A DNA stretch of 64,000 nucleotides from Solidesulfovibrio carbinolicus (GTDB lineage: Bacteria > Desulfobacterota > Desulfovibrionia > Desulfovibrionales > Desulfovibrionaceae). The stretch spans positions 3,720,001 to 3,784,000 of the forward strand of contig NZ_CP026538.1 in NCBI RefSeq assembly GCF_004135975.1, read 5' to 3'. Positions 1 to 7,716 of the stretch are shown piece by piece. Positions within the stretch are counted from its first letter, which is position 1, and every line of letters begins with the position of its first letter. Both the position numbers and the translations under genes were made by a program. The notes beneath the pieces are model-generated. The model did no database searches. It was not told where the DNA came from and saw only the letters and a list, made by a program, of their open reading frames with translations.

Positions 1-36
1 GGCGGCCGGCTTGCCGTGGTTGTTGTCCTTGCTCAT
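1..36 (-). CDS. 5' end of an unidentified minus-strand gene (cut by window edge)
   Basis: Only the first codons are inside the window. An ATG at position 36 on the minus strand opens MSKDNNHGKPAA and runs off the left edge. A purine-rich AGAGGTG lies shortly upstream, which could serve as ribosome binding site. The hydrophilic N-terminus gives no family assignment. The call rests on the start and its spacing only. Confidence 0.35.
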   Translation of the reverse strand, partial: MSKDNNHGKPAA

Positions 37-197
37 GACGGGGGCGCACCTCTGGTTGCGGACGTATGATCGTCCCCCATGGATACATCCATTTTGCGAC
101 GACCGGAAGAGGGAACAGCCACTCGGGCCGGCTTGCCCGGCCCGGGGCGGCGTGGTAGAAAAATTCCCGGAGCCTTCCTGGCTTCTCGGAGGATTCG

Positions 198-539
198 ATG
201 GACTTGCACGTCACCGCCCATGGCCGGGTGACCCTGGTTTCCGGCCTGCCCAAAATGTTCGACTACACCGTATGCCCGGAGTTCCAGCGCCAGTTGGCCG
301 CCCACCTCGAAACGTCGCCGGCGGTTCTGGCCTTTGACCTGACGGGCGTGGAGTTCGTGGATTCCAGCGCCATTGGCAGCCTGATCACGGTGCGAAACCG
401 CCTCATGGCCTCGGGCGGCTCCGTCGCCCTGTGCTCCATGGCCGAAGGCGTGGCCAAGGTGCTGCGCATAGCCGACCTGGGCAAGGTGTTTTCGCTCTAC
501 CCCGACACCGCCGCCGCCCTGGCCGCCGGCCAGGCCTAG
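198..539 (+). CDS. STAS-domain anti-sigma factor antagonist-like protein
   Basis: A single STAS domain of 113 residues, the usual size of stand-alone SpoIIAA/RsbV-like proteins. The diagnostic segment is FVDSSAIGSL near residues 51-60; the serine pair is where the phosphorylatable serine of anti-sigma antagonists sits. Such proteins act in partner-switching with a serine kinase/anti-sigma factor and a phosphatase in the cytoplasm. No kinase or phosphatase partner is visible in this window, so the partner is presumably encoded elsewhere. An AGGA motif stands a few bases before the ATG. A two-component-type signalling role other than sigma-factor control is equally possible in sulfate reducers. 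Confidence 0.85.
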   Translation: MDLHVTAHGRVTLVSGLPKMFDYTVCPEFQRQLAAHLETSPAVLAFDLTGVEFVDSSAIGSLITVRNRLMASGGSVALCSMAEGVAKVLRIADLGKVFSLYPDTAAALAAGQA

Positions 540-631
540 CCGCCTTCCCCTTTGCCCATGCCGCCATGCCGCGTTTCCGGTGCGACCGTCAACAGGCCGC
601 GGCCTGCGGCGACGGCAACGGCCGTTTCCCC

Positions 632-1297
632 ATGCTGATCCGTTACATCCCCGGCGCCACCGGCTTTGAGGCCGGCCTTCGCCGGGCGGCCCGGGCGACG
701 CTTTATCTGCCCACAGCCTGCCGCATGGCGGCGGACCCGTGCTATCCCTGGATCAACGCCGGGGCGGTGCGCTTTTTGTCGCGCACCCTCACCCGCCGCA
801 TGACGGGCTTCGAGTGGGGCGGCGGGCGCAGCACGGCCTTTCTGGCCAGGCGCGTGCTCCATCTCGTGTCCGTGGAGCACAACCCCAAATGGCGGCGGCG
901 CACCCTGGCCCTTCTGGCCCGGCATTGCCTGGCCAACGTGGACTGCCGCTTCCTGCCGCCGGGCGACGCCCCCGGCCGGCCCGAGGCCCGGCCACAACCG
1001 TGGCGACGCCTGAACCACGTCCACCGGATGCCCGAATACGCCGCCTACAGCGACGCCATATTGGAATTTCCCGAAGAGCATTTCGATTTCGTGTCCATCG
1101 ACGGCCGGGCCAGGGTGGAATGCGCCTTCAATGCCGCCTCGCGCCTGCGGCCCGGCGGATTCCTGTTGCTCGACAACAGCGAATGGGAAAAATACGCCCC
1201 CATCTTCGCCGCCTTCCTGGATTGGCGAAGATGCGATTTCGAGAACGGCGTGTGGCGCACGAGCCTTTTGTTCAAGCCAGACGCCCGCAGCGGGTGA
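632..1297 (+). CDS. SAM-dependent methyltransferase-like protein
   Basis: About 221 residues. The glycine-rich GFEWGGGRST followed by SVEHNPKW resembles motifs I and post-I of Rossmann methyltransferases, and FDFVSIDGRARVECA then LRPGGFLLLDNSEW resemble motifs IV and V of small class I enzymes. Substrate is unknown. The reading frame stays open upstream into the preceding STAS gene; ATG codons at 566 and 632 are both possible and neither has a strong ribosome binding site. I chose 632 because the folded domain begins right after it. The next gene starts about 30 bases after the stop, so the two are probably co-transcribed. Confidence 0.7.
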   Translation: MLIRYIPGATGFEAGLRRAARATLYLPTACRMAADPCYPWINAGAVRFLSRTLTRRMTGFEWGGGRSTAFLARRVLHLVSVEHNPKWRRRTLALLARHCLANVDCRFLPPGDAPGRPEARPQPWRRLNHVHRMPEYAAYSDAILEFPEEHFDFVSIDGRARVECAFNAASRLRPGGFLLLDNSEWEKYAPIFAAFLDWRRCDFENGVWRTSLLFKPDARSG

Positions 1298-1328
1298 CAC
1301 GACGCCCGGCAAGGCCTATATTGCCCCC

Positions 1329-2498
1329 ATGACTGTACCAAGCGATCAAGTGACCGTGCGTTTCGCCCGGTCCATGGCCGAGATCGACGGCCCGTCCTGG
1401 AACGCCCTGGCCGCCGACCTGGACACGCCCTTTTTTGAATACCAGTGGCTGTCGCTGCTGGAGGATTCCGGCAGCGCCGCGCCGGCCAAGGGCTGGTATC
1501 CCAACCATTTGCTGGCCACTGTCGGGGGAAAGCTCGTGGGCGCGCTGCCCATGTACCTCAAATGGCATTCCGACGGGGAATTCGTCTTTGACCAGCTGTG
1601 GGCCGAGGCGGCGGTGCGCCTGGGGCTGCCCTACTACCCGCGCCTGGTCGGGGCCACGCCGTTCACCCCGGCCACGGGCCTGCGCTTTCTCACCGATCCC
1701 GAGGCCAACCAGACCCGATTGTCGCGCCGGCTGTTTTCCGCCATCGAGCAGTTCTGCCAAAGTAACGGCGTCCAGGGGTCGGCGCTATTATTTACCGAAC
1801 CGGAATTCGCCGCCGCCGCCGAAGACTACGGCTTCACGGCCTGGCGGCACCAGGGCTATCTCTGGCGCAACCGGGGTTTCGCCGATTTCGAAGATTTCCT
1901 GGGCACGCTCAACGCCAACCGCCGCAAGGCCGTGCGCCGCGAACGCAAGGCCCTGGAGGAATCCGGGGTCACGGTGGAAATCGTCTCGGGCAGCGCCATC
2001 CCGGACAATTTCTTCCCCCTCATGCAAAAGCTCTACGAGCGCACCAACGCCAAGTTCGGCCCCTGGGGCTGCCGGTATCTCACCGAGGAATTTTTCGAAG
2101 GCCTGTCCGGCGCGTTTCGCCACCGCCTGGCCTTTGCCGCCGCCTACCGCACCCGGCGGCGCGACCCCATCGCGCTCGCCATGCTGGCCGAGAAGGACGA
2201 CATCCTGTTTGGCCGCTACTGGGGGGCCTTCGAGGAGGTGCCGTTTCTGCATTTCGAGCTGTGCTACTACGCGCCCATCGCCTACGCCATCGCCAAGGGC
2301 ATCAAGCGCTACGACCCGGGCATGGGCGGCGCGCACAAGGCCCGGCGGGGCTTCGTGTCGGTGTCGAGCTACAGCGCCCACCGGTTTTTCGACCCGCGCA
2401 TGGACATGATCTTCCGCACCCACATTGACCGGGTGAACCAGCTGGAGAAGAACTACATCGACGAGTTAAACGAACTGTTGCCGGTGCGGCGGGGGTAG
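1329..2498 (+). CDS. DUF482 / peptidogalycan-type GNAT-like acyltransferase
   Basis: A 389-residue protein of the DUF482 family, which has a FemAB/GNAT-like acyltransferase fold. Recognisable segments are FFEYQWLSLLEDSG near residue 35, the YYPRLVGATPFTPATG block near 105, the NRRKAVRRERK block near 200 and the C-terminal FELCYYAPIAYAI and DPGMGGAHKARRGF blocks. The biochemical substrate is not established; family members are annotated as peptidogalycan biosynthesis or recognition proteins. Start is the ATG at 1329, as the frame upstream lies within the preceding methyltransferase gene. Confidence 0.8.
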   Translation: MTVPSDQVTVRFARSMAEIDGPSWNALAADLDTPFFEYQWLSLLEDSGSAAPAKGWYPNHLLATVGGKLVGALPMYLKWHSDGEFVFDQLWAEAAVRLGLPYYPRLVGATPFTPATGLRFLTDPEANQTRLSRRLFSAIEQFCQSNGVQGSALLFTEPEFAAAAEDYGFTAWRHQGYLWRNRGFADFEDFLGTLNANRRKAVRRERKALEESGVTVEIVSGSAIPDNFFPLMQKLYERTNAKFGPWGCRYLTEEFFEGLSGAFRHRLAFAAAYRTRRRDPIALAMLAEKDDILFGRYWGAFEEVPFLHFELCYYAPIAYAIAKGIKRYDPGMGGAHKARRGFVSVSSYSAHRFFDPRMDMIFRTHIDRVNQLEKNYIDELNELLPVRRG

Positions 2499-2627
2499 GA
2501 TCGAAAAACGAGGGCACGCCGGAAGACACTCCAGCGCCCGGGGCCTCCATTCAAGCCACCCGAGAGGGGCGCGGCGGGGACGGGAAGGGGCAGGGCAGCA
2601 CGGAAAAAACGGACAGTATGTTTGCAC

Positions 2628-3107
2628 CTAAAATGGCTCCTTATAGAAGAAGGCACCGTGAACAATCGCAATTATCCCATAACACAAAATAATAACCAGA
2701 AAAACTATCGCACAATAAATACAAAAAGCATACAAAGCACGCTTCAATCCAAGTCGCTCACTTCTGCATAGTCTTACGAACCAAGCACAGGGCAATATAT
2801 AAATAAATGAAATTTCTACAATAAATATTATAGCGCCCACAAACCACACCCACCAACAAGAGGCACTTTCTTTCTCACAAAACGAACCCACCAAGACTTG
2901 AGGCAACAGCAACAAACGATTCAGCATTTCGTTGTCAACGAAAACAACATAAACTAAGCATACTAGCGAGATAACCTTAAGAACGTCATAAAAATCATGC
3001 TTTCCTCTAGTCACAAACCAGAGAGAACCATGGAGAAGCAGCGCTCCTGGGATAAAATACAGGCAACTGAGCACTATCCGAAGAAACACCGTCTGCTCCC
3101 GTACCAT
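2628..3107 (-). CDS. Small AT-rich multi-pass membrane protein, unknown function
   Basis: I do not recognise this 159-residue protein. It has about four hydrophobic segments (roughly residues 8-30, 42-60, 85-108 and 128-152), with a short cysteine-containing loop (FCEKESASCWW) between the second and third. Base composition is strikingly different from every neighbour: codons are A/T-rich and the gene lies in a patch of about 600 bases of low G+C, which suggests recent acquisition. The start is not supported by a clear ribosome binding site. An overlapping frame at 3007-3210 on the same strand is also open, so the exact N-terminus is uncertain. Confidence 0.5.
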   Translation of the reverse strand: MVREQTVFLRIVLSCLYFIPGALLLHGSLWFVTRGKHDFYDVLKVISLVCLVYVVFVDNEMLNRLLLLPQVLVGSFCEKESASCWWVWFVGAIIFIVEISFIYILPCAWFVRLCRSERLGLKRALYAFCIYCAIVFLVIILCYGIIAIVHGAFFYKEPF

Positions 3108-3461
3108 TCACGACAACGGCCCAGCGCATTGGCTCCAGCTGCTGCAACCGTACAAAACGCGCTTCGACACAACGGAACGCGTTTGCCGAGGGCTTCTCCT
3201 CCGGCGACAAAACAACATTCGTTCATGTGATATTTATTGCACGATCTGTTTCTATTGACAACCGCCCCGCCGTCACAACGTACCTCCTGCGCCAACGGCG
3301 TCGTCTCAAGCCAACTGTCGAGAGAAAGGAATCCAGCCCGCCCCCCCCTTTTCCCGATACGGCCGCCGCTTCCTGCCGCCGCACCCCGACAAAAAAAAGG
3401 CCGGCCAGCAGGGGAAATCCCCCCGCAGGCCGGCCCGAAAGTCCGTTGTCGGAAAATCGCG
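3108..3461. other. Intergenic, first half AT-rich; holds the terminator at 3391-3436
   Basis: No gene is supported here. The left half continues the AT-rich composition of the neighbouring membrane-protein gene. An 8-9 base C run lies near 3340-3348. The right end carries the terminator of the ferredoxin operon, listed separately. Confidence 0.5.
3391..3436 (-). terminator. Rho-independent terminator of the ferredoxin operon
   Basis: On the minus strand a hairpin with GGCCGGCC arms (3399-3406 and 3428-3435) and further pairing inside is followed by a run of eight T. It lies 26 bases after the stop of the DmsB-like gene. Confidence 0.85.
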
Positions 3462-3968
3462 CTACATCTGCCTTAACAGCAGCCGCTTGCCGTAGACGTC
3501 GCGTTCATCCTGGTTTTTTTTTCCCGGCCGCACGAAGCGCAGGGCATGGGCGGTGCAGCCCGTGACGCACGACGGGTCCAGCCCGGCGTCCACGCGCTCG
3601 CGGCAGTAGTCGCACTTGACCACCTTGCCCGTGACCTCGTTCCACTGCGGAATCTTCCAGGGGCAGGCCTGGATACAGGCCTTGCAGCCCACGCACAGCT
3701 CTTCCTTCACGTACACGATGCCGTCTTCCTCGCGCCGGAACATCGCTCCGGTGGGGCAGGCCGGCACGCACCACGGCCGCTCGCAGTGGAAGCACGACAT
3801 GTAAAGATTGAGCAGGCGCGGCTTGCCCTTGACCATGTCCGGCCCGACGGTCACGAGCTTGCCCGGTTTGGCCGAGGGCGGCACGGCGTTTTTCACCTGG
3901 CAGTGCACTTCGCAGGCATGGCAGCTGATGCAGCGCTTCTTGTCCATCTGGATCATGTACTTGCTCAC
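3462..3968 (-). CDS. 4Fe-4S ferredoxin-type electron transfer subunit (DmsB/HycB-like)
   Basis: A 168-residue protein with four cysteine clusters in the arrangement of iron-sulfur subunits of molybdopterin oxidoreductases: CISCHACEVHC (about residues 14-24), CFHCERPWCVPACP, CVGCKACIQACP and CDYCRERVDAGLDPSC followed by TGC. It should pass electrons between a catalytic subunit and another carrier in the cytoplasm. The GTG start at 3968 is favoured because GGAGGA lies seven bases upstream and the start overlaps the stop of the preceding gene (GTGA), showing translational coupling. Its likely partner is the divergently encoded molybdopterin oxidoreductase. Confidence 0.85.
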   Translation of the reverse strand: MSKYMIQMDKKRCISCHACEVHCQVKNAVPPSAKPGKLVTVGPDMVKGKPRLLNLYMSCFHCERPWCVPACPTGAMFRREEDGIVYVKEELCVGCKACIQACPWKIPQWNEVTGKVVKCDYCRERVDAGLDPSCVTGCTAHALRFVRPGKKNQDERDVYGKRLLLRQM

Positions 3969-4558
3969 GGGTGTTCCTCCATCAGGGTCGCGTCGGCCGG
4001 CCGGGCGGCCTCGGGGGCCGGGGCCTCGGCCGCCTGCCGGGCCAGCCGGGCCATGAGGTCGAGGCGGAAATCCGCCCGGGACGCGCCGACGTAATAGACG
4101 TGCTGGGAAAAGCGCAGCGAATCCACCGGACAGGCTCGCACGCACTGGCCGCACAGGCTGCACAGGGAATAGTCGTAGATGAACACGCCCGGAACCTTGC
4201 AGCCCTTTTGCGGGGCCGGGGCCATGGCCGTGCCCACCGGGATCAGCTCGCCGGCCAGCTCCAGGGCTTCGGGATCGCCGCCGCCGCTCCCCGCGCCCAC
4301 GGGACAGCCCACGGACAGGCACTGGGACGGACAGGCCCGGGTGCAGGCCCCGCAGGCGATGCAGCGCGGCATGGCCGGGTTGTCTTCCCGCCCCACAAGC
4401 TCCACATGCCCCCGGTAGGTGTCGAGGTTGGTCACTTCCTGCTTGGGATAGATGACCGTAACGGCCGGCTTGGCAAAGGCCCGGCCCGTGATGCCAAGGC
4501 CGACGAACAGGCTTTTAAGCCCCGTCGCCGCTTCGCGCACGAGATCGGATAGAGACAC
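3965..4558 (-). CDS. NuoI-like 4Fe-4S ferredoxin protein
   Basis: About 197 residues. The N-terminal LKSLFVGLGITGRAFAKP resembles the amphipathic start of complex I subunit NuoI, and two 4Fe-4S motifs follow: CIACGACTRACP near residue 67 and CSLCGQCVRACP near 133, separated by an unusual insertion containing further cysteines. The GTG at 4558 is chosen because GGGAGGT lies five bases before it; a longer frame reaching 4744 lacks such a signal and covers the probable divergent promoter. It is the first gene of a two-gene minus-strand operon with the DmsB-like protein. It may link the divergent oxidoreductase to a quinone or membrane partner, but no membrane subunit is adjacent. Confidence 0.8.
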   Translation of the reverse strand: MSLSDLVREAATGLKSLFVGLGITGRAFAKPAVTVIYPKQEVTNLDTYRGHVELVGREDNPAMPRCIACGACTRACPSQCLSVGCPVGAGSGGGDPEALELAGELIPVGTAMAPAPQKGCKVPGVFIYDYSLCSLCGQCVRACPVDSLRFSQHVYYVGASRADFRLDLMARLARQAAEAPAPEAARPADATLMEEHP

Positions 4559-4676
4559 GCCAGACCTCCCTGGGCGCGCAACCGGCAGCGCCCGATCCGG
4601 AATTTCCCTCAGGATAAACGGGTTTTTGCCGCCCTTGTCAACGGATGGGGCACAAGTTCCCGACTTCACAATCATC

Positions 4677-4704
4677 TTGTTTGACCAGCGTGATTGTCTT
4701 AAAT
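4677..4704 (+). promoter_or_regulatory. Possible sigma-70 promoter for the molybdopterin oxidoreductase
   Basis: TTGTTT at 4677-4682 and TTAAAT at 4699-4704 are 16 bases apart in the AT-richer divergent region. The match is weak and rests on spacing and composition only. Confidence 0.25.
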
Positions 4705-4820
4705 CCACGTTCCTCATTTCACAACACTTTTCCCTTGCCACCAATCACGAATTCCTGCTAGTGCGTGAAAGGCTCGAAACTCTCCGGCACACGCAACGCC
4801 GCCACAATATGGAGCAAACA

Positions 4821-6908
4821 ATGAACAGGAAAAACGTCTACAGCGTCTGCGGCATGTGCAGCGTGCGCTGCCCCATGATGGCCACGGTGGAAGGCAACAA
4901 GGTGGTATATCTGCAGGGCAACCCCCATGCCGCCGGCATCAAGGGCGCGCTGTGCGCCCGGGGCGCGGCCGGCGGAGCCTTGGTCGCCGACGACGAACGT
5001 CCCCAGTTCCCCATGATCCGGGCCGGGGCGCGCGGCGAGGGCAAATGGCGCAAGGTCTCCTGGGACGAGGCCCTGGCCTACGTTTCCGGCGAGCTGTCCC
5101 GTATCCGTGAAGCCCACGGCGCGCGCTCCATCCTGCTCTCCGACCGGGGCGGTCCGTTTCGCGACATGCACCGCGCCTTTTTAAAAGCCCTGGGCAGCCC
5201 CAACTACTGCAACCATGATTCGGCCTGCGCCCGAAACGTCCAGCACGCCGCCCTGTCGCTGTTCGGCTTCGGCCGCAAGGACGTCTTCTACGACTATAAA
5301 AACGCCAAGCACGTCGTGCTCCAGACGCGCAATATTTTTGAAGCGATAAACGTCAAGGAAGTCAACGACCTCCTCGACGCCAAAGAAGCCGGCTGCAAGA
5401 TCACCTGCATCGACGTGCGCACCACCGTCACCGCCGCCAAGGCCGACACCTTCCTCATGGTGCGTCCGGGCACGGACTATGCCCTAAACCTCGGCGTCAT
5501 CCACGAACTCATCACCCGCGACCTCTACGACAAGGATTTCGCCGCCGCCTGGATACAGGATCTCGACGCCCTGCGCGCCTTCATCGCGCCCTACGACGCC
5601 GACTTCGCCGCCGCCGCCACCGGCGTGCCAGCCCGGCGCATCCGCGAACTGGCCGACCAGCTGGCCGCCGCCGCGCCGGCCGTCATCTGGCATCCCGGCT
5701 GGATGACCGCCCGCTACGGCGACTCCTTCCAGGTCTGCCGCACCGCTTACATCATAAACGCCCTGCTGGGGTCCATCGGGGCCAAGGGCGGCCTGCCCCA
5801 GGTCAACAAGCCCGGCCATGTCGGCAAAAAGGGCCTCAAGCAGCTGGTCGACCTCTTCCCCAAGCCCGAGGCCAAGCGCGTGGACGGCGTGGGCTGGATG
5901 GAAGGCCGCGGCCACTTCGAAGCCGGCCCGGGCTTGGTCAATCTGGCCTTCGAGGCCATCGTCACCGGCGAACCTTACCCGATCAAGGCCTACATCGCCC
6001 ATCGCCATGATCCGCTCATGTCCTTCCCGGACACGGCCGACGTCAAAAAGAAGTGGGACAACCTGGAACTCTTGGTGGCCGTCACCTATTCCTGGTCGGA
6101 CACGGCCTGGTTCGCCGACGTGGTGCTGCCCATGTCGCCGGCCCTGGAGCGCGAATCCATGATCGCTTCCAAATCCGGCGGCGCGCCGCAGTTTTTCGTG
6201 CGACAGCGCGCCCTTGCCCCCCGCTTCGACACCCGGGCCGACTGGGAGATCTACCGCGATCTGGCCCGCCACATGGGCATCAAGGAACTGGATTTCGCCT
6301 CCATCGAGGACATCTGGAACTTCCAGCTCGCCGACACCGGCGTTGCCGTGGCCGATTTCGAGGCCACGGGCATGGTCAAGCTCGGCGGGCCGCTTTTGCG
6401 CCCGGTGGACGACAAGACCTTCAAGACGCCCTCGGGCAAGATCGAGATCGTCTCGGCCAAGCTCGAAGCCGACGGCGTGGCTTCCCTGCCGCCCTACGTG
6501 GCCCCGGCCTCCCCGCCTCCCGGCCGCTACCGGGTGAGCTTTGGCCGGGTCGGCCTGCACACCCAGGGACACACCGTCAACAATCCGCTGCTGTTCGCCC
6601 AGATGCCGGAAAACGAGCTGTGGATTAATAGCGCCGAGGCGGCCAAGCTCGGCGTCGTCGACGGGGCGCTGGTCACCGTGCGTAACGGTTCCCACGCCGG
6701 CCAGATCCGGGCCAAGGTCACCGAAGGCATCCACCCCGAGACCGTGTTCATGGTCCACGGCTTCGGCCACACCCTGCCCGTGGAAAGCCGGGCCCGGGGC
6801 ATGGGCGTGGCCGACAACGAGCTCATGCCCCAGGGCATCAACAACTGGGACAAGGGCGGCGGCGGCGTGTGCATGCAGGAGCATTTCGTGATGGTGGAGC
6901 CGGCCTAG
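4821..6908 (+). CDS. Molybdopterin-dependent oxidoreductase, PsrA/PhsA-like
   Basis: A 695-residue catalytic subunit of the DMSO reductase superfamily. The N-terminal 4Fe-4S site is C10, C13, C17 and C45 (VCGMCSVRCP ... LCARG). The motif NHDSAC places Cys135 where polysulfide/thiosulfate reductases have their molybdenum-ligating cysteine. The C-terminal molydop-binding domain begins around RYRVSFGRVGLHTQGHT. There is no twin-arginine signal, so unlike PhsA or PsrA it should be cytoplasmic. GGAG six bases before ATG 4821 decides the start over ATG 4809. Electrons probably pass to the two ferredoxin proteins encoded divergently. The substrate cannot be told from sequence; a sulfur compound is the family-based guess. 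Confidence 0.85.
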   Translation: MNRKNVYSVCGMCSVRCPMMATVEGNKVVYLQGNPHAAGIKGALCARGAAGGALVADDERPQFPMIRAGARGEGKWRKVSWDEALAYVSGELSRIREAHGARSILLSDRGGPFRDMHRAFLKALGSPNYCNHDSACARNVQHAALSLFGFGRKDVFYDYKNAKHVVLQTRNIFEAINVKEVNDLLDAKEAGCKITCIDVRTTVTAAKADTFLMVRPGTDYALNLGVIHELITRDLYDKDFAAAWIQDLDALRAFIAPYDADFAAAATGVPARRIRELADQLAAAAPAVIWHPGWMTARYGDSFQVCRTAYIINALLGSIGAKGGLPQVNKPGHVGKKGLKQLVDLFPKPEAKRVDGVGWMEGRGHFEAGPGLVNLAFEAIVTGEPYPIKAYIAHRHDPLMSFPDTADVKKKWDNLELLVAVTYSWSDTAWFADVVLPMSPALERESMIASKSGGAPQFFVRQRALAPRFDTRADWEIYRDLARHMGIKELDFASIEDIWNFQLADTGVAVADFEATGMVKLGGPLLRPVDDKTFKTPSGKIEIVSAKLEADGVASLPPYVAPASPPPGRYRVSFGRVGLHTQGHTVNNPLLFAQMPENELWINSAEAAKLGVVDGALVTVRNGSHAGQIRAKVTEGIHPETVFMVHGFGHTLPVESRARGMGVADNELMPQGINNWDKGGGGVCMQEHFVMVEPA

Positions 6909-7015
6909 GGCGTTTCCCCGGACAAGATGTTTGTCGTGCCGTGGGCTATTCATGTTTCGCGTGTGCCCCAGAAGCGCTCAGGCCCTTTTTTGAAGACGCG
7001 GCACGAGGAATTCTC

Positions 7016-7050
7016 ATGGCCGGGGCGGCGCACTGCGCCGCCCCGGCCAT
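7016..7050. other. Perfect 17-bp-arm palindrome between oxidoreductase and marR
   Basis: ATGGCCGGGGCGGCGCA and its exact reverse complement flank a single base. No T run follows on either strand, so it may be a transcript-end hairpin without a classical U tract, or a protein-binding palindrome. Confidence 0.6.
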
Positions 7051-7202
7051 GATTGAAATCCGTCGTGGACAGCAACGCCGGGGGCGTCTTTGCGAAACCT
7101 GTATCGACTCCGAAATCCGGCCGCTGCTCGCGCTGCAACTGTCACGAATTCCCAAAACGCCGTTGACCCCTCGGGATACGACATGGTAGCTTGGAAGAAC
7201 AT

Positions 7203-7667
7203 ATGGAAGGATCGCTGCTTTCACCCGAGGACGTTCGTCCTTTTCCCCTGCGGGATTCGCTGGGATTTCTGTTGGTGCGCACGGCGCTCAAGCTCCGGCT
7301 GCTCGGCAACGTGCTGCTCCAGGAAGCCGGCGAAGACATCACCGTGGACCAGTGGGGCATTTTAAACCTCCTGTGGGAAGCCGACGGCCAGACCCCGGTG
7401 GAACTGGCCCGGCGCGCCGACAAGGACAAGCCCAACGTCACCCGGCTGCTCAAGATCCTCGAAGACAAGAAGCTCGTGGTCCGCAAGCCCGACGCCAAGG
7501 ACCGCCGCAGCCACCGCATCCACCTGACCGAGGCCGGGGCCACCCTCAAGGACAAGCTCCTCGACGTCGGCGTCACCTGCCTGGAGCGCGCCTGCCTGGG
7601 GCTTTCCAGCCAGGAAGTGGCCACGCTCAAGTCCCTGCTCAATCGCGTTTACGCCAACGTCTCCTAA
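7203..7667 (+). CDS. MarR-family transcriptional regulator
   Basis: A 154-residue winged-helix protein. Residues around 55-95 (VELARRADKDKPNVTRLLKILEDKKLVVRK) form the recognition helix region, and DAKDRRSHRIHLTEAG is the wing, both typical of MarR proteins. These dimers usually repress nearby genes and respond to small ligands or oxidation; this one has one cysteine pair near the C-terminal dimer helix (VTCLERACLG). It lies between the molybdopterin oxidoreductase and the FmdE fusion and may control either. ATG 7203 is preceded by GGAAGAA; TTG at 7191 in the same frame is a weaker alternative. Confidence 0.85.
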   Translation: MEGSLLSPEDVRPFPLRDSLGFLLVRTALKLRLLGNVLLQEAGEDITVDQWGILNLLWEADGQTPVELARRADKDKPNVTRLLKILEDKKLVVRKPDAKDRRSHRIHLTEAGATLKDKLLDVGVTCLERACLGLSSQEVATLKSLLNRVYANVS

Positions 7668-7716
7668 CTTCTGCCGCGTTCCGTCTTTTCGCGGGCGCGT
7701 CCTTGCGAGTTGTTGC

